From a virus, in the IMG/VR virus record IMGVR_UViG_3300028550_003281, positions 1 to 24,785 of that record: 24,785 nt of DNA; one strand, written 5' to 3'. The translations under genes were made by a program, and so were the position numbers. Under the pieces are notes generated by a model. The model was not told the origin of the DNA. It saw only the letters and a list, made by a program, of their open reading frames with translations, and did no database searches. Of this stretch, positions 19,837 to 24,785 are shown in pieces; within the stretch, counting starts at the first letter, position 1; every line of letters begins with the position of its first letter.

Positions 19837-20000
19837 AGAGGCCAGGGTTGTGGGCCAACATAAGAGCCAAGAGAAAAAGAGGAGGCGAGCCAGCCAAGCC
19901 AGGAAATAAAGGCTACCCTACTAAAAAGTCTTGGGACAAAGTTACCTCTATTAAGAGTAAGCCTAAGGTTAAGGTGCTTAAAAAAAACAAACGTAAATAA
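19833..20000 (+). CDS. Small basic GLWANIRAKRKRG protein (55 aa)
   Basis: MKRPGLWANIRAKRKRGGEP then AKPGNKGYPTKKSWDKVTSI and a Lys-rich tail ending KVKVLKKNKRK. The GLWANI-x-AKRKR head is a recurrent small phage protein and is probably nucleic-acid binding. The frame begins in an ATGA overlap with the previous stop and closes 4 nt before a promoter box. Third of a three-gene set of basic proteins (19341-20000) that probably travel together in phage genomes. Confidence 0.75.
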   Translation: MKRPGLWANIRAKRKRGGEPAKPGNKGYPTKKSWDKVTSIKSKPKVKVLKKNKRK

Positions 20001-20004
20001 TAAC

Positions 20005-20012
20005 TATATTTG
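20005..20012 (+). promoter_or_regulatory. -7 box TATATTTG ahead of the tandem paralogue array
   Basis: TATATTTG in the gap between the last basic-protein gene and ATG 20032, giving a short A/T-rich leader of roughly 13 nt. It would allow strong separate expression of the abundant structural genes downstream (paralogue array, decoration, scaffold, capsid). Confidence 0.5.
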
Positions 20013-20031
20013 CATATAAACAATAATTAAA

Positions 20032-20451
20032 ATGGCTACAGCATCCATATCACTTACAAGTGGGGACCTTACGGGAGACCCGTTAAACCTTAATTCAACC
20101 GCTACCTTAACTAAGGCCGCTACAAGCACTGCGTTAGATCAGTTTACGGGGGTTTCTACTGTTTACTACGCCGCGGCAACAACCGCAGCGTGTATTGCTT
20201 TAGCTGACACGGGTAGTACGGTTCTAGGGTATGCGGACACCACTGTAGCCCATAAGGTGTATATAAAGAATTGTTCATCAGGAGCTACAGATTTTGTCAA
20301 CGTTGAAATAGATACCACATCAATAGGCAGGCTATATCCAGGAGACTGGTGCTTTATCCCTTGGGATGGAACCAATAACGTGGACATCGACACAAGTGCT
20401 GCGGGAATGACTGTAGAGTACGCTGTTTTATCACAATCCGCAGCTTCATAA
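20032..20451 (+). CDS. Tandem structural paralogue 1 (139 aa)
   Basis: MATASISLTSGDLTGDPLNL, TKAATSTALDQFTGVSTVYY, HKVYIKNCSSGATDFVNVEI, RLYPGDWCFIPWDGTNN and VEYAVLSQ. The same strand order (SLTLTSxDLT, LDxFTGVS, KVYIKN, GRLYPGDWxFIPxDG, EYAV) recurs in the three following genes, so all four derive from tandem duplication. The fold should be an all-beta jelly-roll or Ig-like unit of a head decoration or tail protein; the specific place in the particle is unknown. A-rich start context, no Shine-Dalgarno. Confidence 0.8.
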   Translation: MATASISLTSGDLTGDPLNLNSTATLTKAATSTALDQFTGVSTVYYAAATTAACIALADTGSTVLGYADTTVAHKVYIKNCSSGATDFVNVEIDTTSIGRLYPGDWCFIPWDGTNNVDIDTSAAGMTVEYAVLSQSAAS

Positions 20452-20461
20452 TATAAAAGAT

Positions 20462-20860
20462 ATGCCAACAACAACAGCAACACTTACACTAAATACCTCG
20501 GAATTTTCGGGCGGAGGAACTCTTACAAAGGCTGCCACCCTAACGAAGGCTGGTACCGCTACTGGAATAGATCAGTTTACTGGTGTATCAAGAGTATACA
20601 AAGCGGCAGCCACTAACGATATATCCGTAGTAGCTAACGGCGACTATACGGACGCAAAAGCACACAAGGTATATATTAAAAACACATCGGACACAGATGT
20701 AACTTCTTTCCTTCTTGTAGAGATGGCAAGCAATGTAATTCTTGGGAGACTTTACCCTGGGGACTGGTTGTTTCTACCTACAGACGGAACTACCGACATT
20801 AAAGTCTCAACCTCAGCGGCAAATATGTACTACGAATTTGCTGTTTTTCACGAAGGATAA
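20462..20860 (+). CDS. Tandem structural paralogue 2 (132 aa)
   Basis: MPTTTATLTLNTSEFSGGGT, TKAGTATGIDQFTGVSRVYK, KAHKVYIKNTSDTDVTSFLL, ILGRLYPGDWLFLPTDGTTD and MYYEFAVF. Closest to paralogue 1, sharing IDQFTGVS, AHKVYIKN and GRLYPGDW almost unchanged, while the ends vary. This fits duplication followed by divergence of exposed loops. It starts 10 nt after paralogue 1. Confidence 0.8.
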   Translation: MPTTTATLTLNTSEFSGGGTLTKAATLTKAGTATGIDQFTGVSRVYKAAATNDISVVANGDYTDAKAHKVYIKNTSDTDVTSFLLVEMASNVILGRLYPGDWLFLPTDGTTDIKVSTSAANMYYEFAVFHEG

Positions 20861-20871
20861 TATATAAGTAA

Positions 20872-21579
20872 ATGGCAACAGTTTCAGCATCATTAACACT
20901 TACTAGCGAGGATCTTACGACGGACTCTCTTTCTTTGTCGACTACCTCAAGTTTAAAAAAGGCGGGGCAGAAAAGGACTAATTTAGATAACACAACGGGT
21001 GTTGCTAGAAAGTCAACGGAGTCTACGGATCAGTATACTCTTTTCTATGCGGATGAATATACCGCAGATAAGGCCCATAAAGTGTATCTAAAAAACACAT
21101 CTGTAGTTGCTTCAGAATTTTTTACAGTGTCTTTAGACGACGAAGTTATGGGGAAGCTGTATGCAGGTGATTTTGCGTTTTTTCCGTGGTCAGCAACAGA
21201 TGGTACTAGGGAGGTTTTTACCTGTACAACAACAGGAACTTATGCGGCAGGAGACTCACTTACTTTTGATGGCGTAACTGTAACGTCTACAACAACTACT
21301 TTGGCCGCGATGAGTAATCTGCTTAGAGCCGCGACATACCCAAACTGGGTTGCATCAGGAACTGCTGACGCTGCTCAAGTAACCTTTACGGCAAAAAAAG
21401 CTAGAGCAGATCAAGAGATAGACGCGAGCGAATGGACCTTGGTTGACTTAGCTGATAGTAACGCTACTTTTGCGGTTGCAACCGTAACCGAGGGTCTAGA
21501 TAACGCATCAAATATTAAAATTACACCAAGTGTGGCTACAACCATGAAGTTAGAGCACGCATTACTATATGAACTATAA
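20872..21579 (+). CDS. Tandem structural paralogue 3 with inserted domain (235 aa)
   Basis: The shared scaffold is present (SASLTLTSEDLTTDSLSL, LDNTTGVARK, DKAHKVYLKNTSVVASEFF, GKLYAGDFAFFPWSATDG, and the closing MKLEHALLYEL), but about 100 residues (roughly 120-220) are inserted between the FFPW strand and the final strands. The insert (FTCTTTGTYAAGDSLTFDGV, MSNLLRAATYPNWVAS and AAQVTFTAKKARADQEIDAS) looks like a small independent alpha/beta domain with a Gly/Asp turn. An extra domain on a repeated coat protein is a usual way to add a surface-exposed binding or stabilising function. Its stop overlaps the next start as TAATG. Confidence 0.8.
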   Translation: MATVSASLTLTSEDLTTDSLSLSTTSSLKKAGQKRTNLDNTTGVARKSTESTDQYTLFYADEYTADKAHKVYLKNTSVVASEFFTVSLDDEVMGKLYAGDFAFFPWSATDGTREVFTCTTTGTYAAGDSLTFDGVTVTSTTTTLAAMSNLLRAATYPNWVASGTADAAQVTFTAKKARADQEIDASEWTLVDLADSNATFAVATVTEGLDNASNIKITPSVATTMKLEHALLYEL

Positions 21580-21992
21580 TGGGTAGTGTAACAACAACAT
21601 TAAGAATAACATCCGCAGACGTTTTAAGCACGGCGGTAAATTTAACCGCGACTAGCCTTTTAAATGCCGATAGTGGCACTTTAAGTAGAGCTAAGGTACT
21701 TAAGACCGCTGTAGATGCAAATGCCTTAGAGGTGTATACCTTGAACGACAAATCCGAATCTGCATATCTATATCTAAGAAATATGGAGGCAGATAAGGAA
21801 AGTTACGTTACTATATATAACGACACTGATTCGGATGGACACGTAGCTAAAGTTGGTGGAAGAGAGTTTTGTTTTATTCCAGTAGACGTCACGAAAAGCT
21901 ACAGAGTATTTGGAACAAGGGTGGATTCAATGGTTGAGTTTGCTATATTCGGTTTAGACAGCTCAGCTGCGGGACCATTTAATCAGAGCTAA
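21579..21992 (+). CDS. Tandem structural paralogue 4, most divergent (137 aa)
   Basis: MGSVTTTLRITSADVLSTAV, LSRAKVLKTAVDANALEVYT, SAYLYLRNMEADKESYVTIY, VGGREFCFIPVDVTKSY and MVEFAIFGLDSS. The order of elements matches paralogues 1-3 (N-terminal LRITSxDV strand, a YLYLRN strand for KVYIKN, GREFCFIPVD for GRLYPGDWxFIP, EFAIF for EYAVL), yet identities are few, so it is the oldest or fastest-evolving copy. Probable virion surface or tail protein. Confidence 0.75.
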   Translation: MGSVTTTLRITSADVLSTAVNLTATSLLNADSGTLSRAKVLKTAVDANALEVYTLNDKSESAYLYLRNMEADKESYVTIYNDTDSDGHVAKVGGREFCFIPVDVTKSYRVFGTRVDSMVEFAIFGLDSSAAGPFNQS

Positions 21993-22005
21993 ATAATATA
22001 AAAAC

Positions 22006-22389
22006 ATGGCAACATTAGCAAATCAAGGAGTAGCAAGCCAAATGGCTTTTGGACAGCACGGGTGTGCTCACACAGATTCAGCAACAGCTATAACGCCGCC
22101 TAAAGGTAAAGTTATTGTTGCAATTACATTTTTGGCAGACAACACTCCTACAGGCCTTATTGCTGAAGATCCTTCTCAGTATTTTAATACAGCTGGAGCT
22201 GCTCATAATGAAACCGCTGCAGCCGAAACACAAACAGAAGGTAGTGGAGGTATTGCTTTAGATAGCATTAAATTCCCAAAAGGCCTTACTATTTACGGTA
22301 GATGGACATCTGTCACTCCAGAAGCAGACGCTGACGGAGGAGTAATTTGCTACTTTGGCCCAGCAAACAGTTATTCTGTAACAACTTAA
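22006..22389 (+). CDS. Capsid decoration-like protein (127 aa)
   Basis: FGQHGCAHTDSATAITPPKG, KVIVAITFLADNTPTGLIAE, EGSGGIALDSIKFPKGLTIY and GRWTSVTPEADADGGVICYF. The AITFL-x-DNTxTGLxAED and FPxGLTIYGRWTSVT blocks recur in small proteins next to scaffold and major capsid genes of marine phages, where they are taken as head decoration or fibre-like proteins. Position (before scaffold and MCP) and composition support that; direct proof is lacking. Confidence 0.72.
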   Translation: MATLANQGVASQMAFGQHGCAHTDSATAITPPKGKVIVAITFLADNTPTGLIAEDPSQYFNTAGAAHNETAAAETQTEGSGGIALDSIKFPKGLTIYGRWTSVTPEADADGGVICYFGPANSYSVTT

Positions 22390-22411
22390 TAGAAACTAAC
22401 AATTTAATATA

Positions 22412-23518
22412 ATGGAAGAACAATTTGAAAAAATGGAGATCTTTGATACTCCCCAAGAACTTGCTGCCTCAATTCAGGCAGACTCACAACCTACAACTAC
22501 AGAGGAGGCTCCCCAACAGGAGTCTCAGCCCGTTTCTGAGCCAGAAGCCCAGGAGCAACCGCCTCAGGAGGCACAGCCAGAGGGTCAACCTCAGGTAGAA
22601 CAACAAGAAACTAACGCTCCGCAGGAAACTGCAGAGCAACAACAATATTCAGACAGTCAGATAGAAGAGGCAGTGTTCACATACATGGGCGAAAAGCTCG
22701 GAAGGAACGTTACCTCTATGGATGACTTTATGAACACCCCGCAGGAGCAAGACCCTCTTGATGAAAGAATCGCCGCGATTGCTGAGTTTGTACAAGATAC
22801 AGGCCGCACACCGCAGGATTGGTTTAGGTATCAGTCATTAAATCCTTCCGAAATGGGAGATTTAACAGCCGTAAAGGTTGATATGGCTTCTAAGTATCCT
22901 AACCTATCTAACGACGAGGTAAATCTTCTTATCAAGAACAACTACAAGACGGACGTTGAAACTCACGGTGAGGAGCAGGTCCAACTTTCGCAACTGCAAC
23001 TTAAAATAGATGCTGAGGGAGCACGAAAGAACATATCAGACATCCGCCAAAAATATGCGGAACCTGAAGTTCAGCAAGCTCAGCAATCATCTTTTATTGA
23101 TGAGGACTGGATTAGTAAAATGTCCAATGACGTGGATCAGCTAACTGGGTTGGAATTCAACCTAGGGAACGAGAAGTCATTCACCTTTGGACTTAACGAA
23201 ACCTATAAATCAGAACTAAAGGATAAAAACACAAGGTTAGAGGAATACTTTGATCCTTTTGTCCGTGAGGACGGGAGTTGGGACTTTGATGCCCTTTCTT
23301 CGCACAGAGCCGTTATTGACAACATCGACCAGATTGTAAGCAGTGCTTACCAACAAGGTATAGGTGATGGTCAAAAGGGAATTGTCGATAGAGCGGCCAA
23401 TGTATCGACTGCTTCTCCAGGACAGGGAACTAACTCTAACCAATCTAATAACCCACTTGCAGAGCAAGTGAAAGACATCATGAGGAATAATTCTTCAAAG
23501 ATGACATTTAACATTTAA
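22412..23518 (+). CDS. Scaffold-like protein (368 aa)
   Basis: Immediately before the major capsid gene, the usual place of the scaffold. Residues 20-80 are a Gln/Glu/Pro-rich disordered segment (EEAPQQESQPVSEPEAQEQP). From 85 on it is mostly charged helix (DSQIEEAVFTYMGEKLGRN, DPLDERIAAIAEFVQDTGR, SNDEVNLLIKNNYKTDVE), with a C-terminal tail ending AEQVKDIMRNNSSKMTFNI. Low-complexity acidic head plus helical body and a short basic C-terminus are standard for phage scaffolds, which guide MCP assembly and then leave. No protease signature is visible. Confidence 0.75.
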   Translation: MEEQFEKMEIFDTPQELAASIQADSQPTTTEEAPQQESQPVSEPEAQEQPPQEAQPEGQPQVEQQETNAPQETAEQQQYSDSQIEEAVFTYMGEKLGRNVTSMDDFMNTPQEQDPLDERIAAIAEFVQDTGRTPQDWFRYQSLNPSEMGDLTAVKVDMASKYPNLSNDEVNLLIKNNYKTDVETHGEEQVQLSQLQLKIDAEGARKNISDIRQKYAEPEVQQAQQSSFIDEDWISKMSNDVDQLTGLEFNLGNEKSFTFGLNETYKSELKDKNTRLEEYFDPFVREDGSWDFDALSSHRAVIDNIDQIVSSAYQQGIGDGQKGIVDRAANVSTASPGQGTNSNQSNNPLAEQVKDIMRNNSSKMTFNI

Positions 23519-23529
23519 ACTAAGAAACA

Positions 23530-24785
23530 ATGGCAACATTAGGAACAGATAGAGCAGCAGGATCGGCAGGAAACCTACCTCCTATCGACGGAGCGGCTGG
23601 GCAATTCAGGATTACACCTGAGTCGTACACAACGCTCGACAATCTATTAAAAACAACAAAAGAGGAGCACATGCCTGAGCTCATCGAGACATACGGTGAT
23701 CAAGGTATCACTGGATTTCTTAAACTTACAGGCGCAATCAACAGCGGTGGATCTTCTGACGAAGTAAACTGGTGGGAGGCAGGTCGTCGTCACAAATCAT
23801 TTACATATGTAATTGCTGACACAGGTAACGCAAACGGAGCTTCTATTACTATGGGTGCAGGAGCAGACGCTTTCACATCTAACGTTCAAAAGAACGATGT
23901 AGTTATGGATAGCTCTACTGGAACACGATTCCTCGTGCAGTCTGGTGGATTTGCAACAGGGACTCCTGTTACAGCAGTACTTGTTAAGCTTGACGGATCG
24001 TCAGTAGATGTTTCTGCTGACCTCGACCTAGTAGGTGGAGAGTTTATTAAGCTTGGTAACATGTACGCTCAGGGAACAAACCAACCTACAGCATTCGACG
24101 ATTTCAACGCAGTGAAGCGTACTAACCCATATATGATCGTTAAAGATCGTTACGAGGTTAACGGATCACAGGCTACGAATATCGGTTGGGTAAACGTAGG
24201 TGGCGGAGAATACCGCTGGTTTATGAAGGGTGAGCAAGAGGCTCGCGCTCGTTTCGAGGACCGTCGTGAGATGATGATGCTTTTAGGGCAGCAGCACTCA
24301 GGTACTGCAGGTTTAGCTCTTGGTAGCGATCTTGCTGGTTCTGAAGGATACTTCTCAGCTATCGAGGATCGTGGAATCCAAGTAAGCAACGCTAACGCAA
24401 ACCCACTAGATTCATTCTCTGAGTTTGATGATATCATTATGGAGCTTGATAAGCAAGGTGCACCTTCTGAGTACGCTATGTACGTGAACAGAAAGCAAGA
24501 CCTAGCTATCGACGATATGTTAGCATCAGGTATTGCAACAGGAGTTACTGCTGGTTTACCAGGACAGTTCGGAGCATTCAACAACTCAGCTGATATGGCT
24601 GTACAGCTAGGATTTAAATCTTTCACTCGTGGAGGATATACATTCCACAAGCACGATTGGAAGCTATTGAACGATCCAACTCTTCTAGGCGCATCTAACT
24701 ACGTACAGGGAGCTATGATTCCTTTATCGCAGGTTACAGACGCACGTAGCGGAATGAAGGCACCAGCTTTATCTATGTCTTACAA
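23530..24785 (+). CDS. Major capsid protein, 3' end cut by window edge
   Basis: ATG at 23530 opens a frame (MATLGTDRAAGSAGNLPPID) that stays open to the right edge (418 codons). It follows the scaffold-like gene by 11 nt. Features consistent with an HK97-fold capsid protein: an N-terminal region with MPELIETYGDQGITGFLKL, a mid-protein FEDRREMMMLLGQQHSGTAG long helix, and beta blocks RSGMKAPALSMSY near the visible end. Codon use is noticeably richer in G/C-ending codons than many neighbours, as expected for a highly expressed gene. Identification rests on position and pattern. Confidence 0.85.
   Translation, partial: MATLGTDRAAGSAGNLPPIDGAAGQFRITPESYTTLDNLLKTTKEEHMPELIETYGDQGITGFLKLTGAINSGGSSDEVNWWEAGRRHKSFTYVIADTGNANGASITMGAGADAFTSNVQKNDVVMDSSTGTRFLVQSGGFATGTPVTAVLVKLDGSSVDVSADLDLVGGEFIKLGNMYAQGTNQPTAFDDFNAVKRTNPYMIVKDRYEVNGSQATNIGWVNVGGGEYRWFMKGEQEARARFEDRREMMMLLGQQHSGTAGLALGSDLAGSEGYFSAIEDRGIQVSNANANPLDSFSEFDDIIMELDKQGAPSEYAMYVNRKQDLAIDDMLASGIATGVTAGLPGQFGAFNNSADMAVQLGFKSFTRGGYTFHKHDWKLLNDPTLLGASNYVQGAMIPLSQVTDARSGMKAPALSMSY

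Noticed and set aside
20032-21992. Diversity-generating retroelement or CRISPR array as explanation of the repeated blocks
   Set aside because: The repeats are diverged full-length genes; there is no reverse transcriptase, template repeat or evenly spaced direct repeat anywhere in the window.

Overview
The window is a piece of a tailed double-stranded DNA phage (Caudoviricetes) or prophage whose host is most likely a marine member of the Bacteroidota (Flavobacteriia-like). The phage assignment rests on a contiguous packaging and capsid block: large terminase, portal, scaffold-like protein and major capsid protein. The host assignment rests on promoter boxes matching the Bacteroidota -7 consensus TAnnTTTG, the near absence of Shine-Dalgarno sequences, and a secreted phage protein ending in a gliding-motility-type (CHU_C / type B) sorting domain, a signature of Bacteroidota type IX secretion. 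I cannot name a genus. The gene order is compatible with several Bacteroidota phage groups.

Layout. Positions 1-3921 hold a tightly packed minus-strand module of about fourteen very small genes (44-141 aa, plus one gene cut by the left edge). None has a function I recognise. This module contains the most unusual material in the window. Two RNA elements have a perfect tRNA acceptor stem and a canonical T arm but no usable anticodon arm, and each sits directly upstream of a gene. Two plain hairpins occupy the same position upstream of two other genes. All four structures run into a shared leader built on AAACCA and ending in ACATCATG. Positions 3922-4770 are non-coding, rich in short perfect hairpins, and separate the minus-strand module from the plus-strand late module. 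They contain the likely late promoters.

The late module (4771 to the right edge) runs almost entirely on the plus strand. It holds glycine-rich virion-like proteins (4771-7978); a DUF5675-like protein with an out-of-frame membrane-protein ORF inside it (8676-9191); small conserved phage proteins and a GroES-like co-chaperonin with two barrels (10128-11456); an HNH endonuclease; a two-gene cargo cassette of exported proteins with its own promoter (12203-13773); small basic and zinc-ribbon-like proteins; terminase; portal; a run of small structural and basic proteins (18751-20000); four tandem paralogous head or tail proteins (20032-21992); a decoration-protein-like gene; a scaffold-like gene; and the major capsid protein, cut by the right edge. 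Two minus-strand genes interrupt the block: a secreted protein (7975-8502) and a winged-helix DNA-binding protein (9702-10124).

Working together: terminase and portal package DNA into a capsid of MCP, scaffold and decoration proteins, whose folding the co-chaperonin probably assists. The basic proteins may coat DNA. The DUF5675 gene and its embedded membrane ORF are a candidate lysis pair. The exported cargo pair could alter the host surface. All function calls come from reading motifs by eye; no database search was run.
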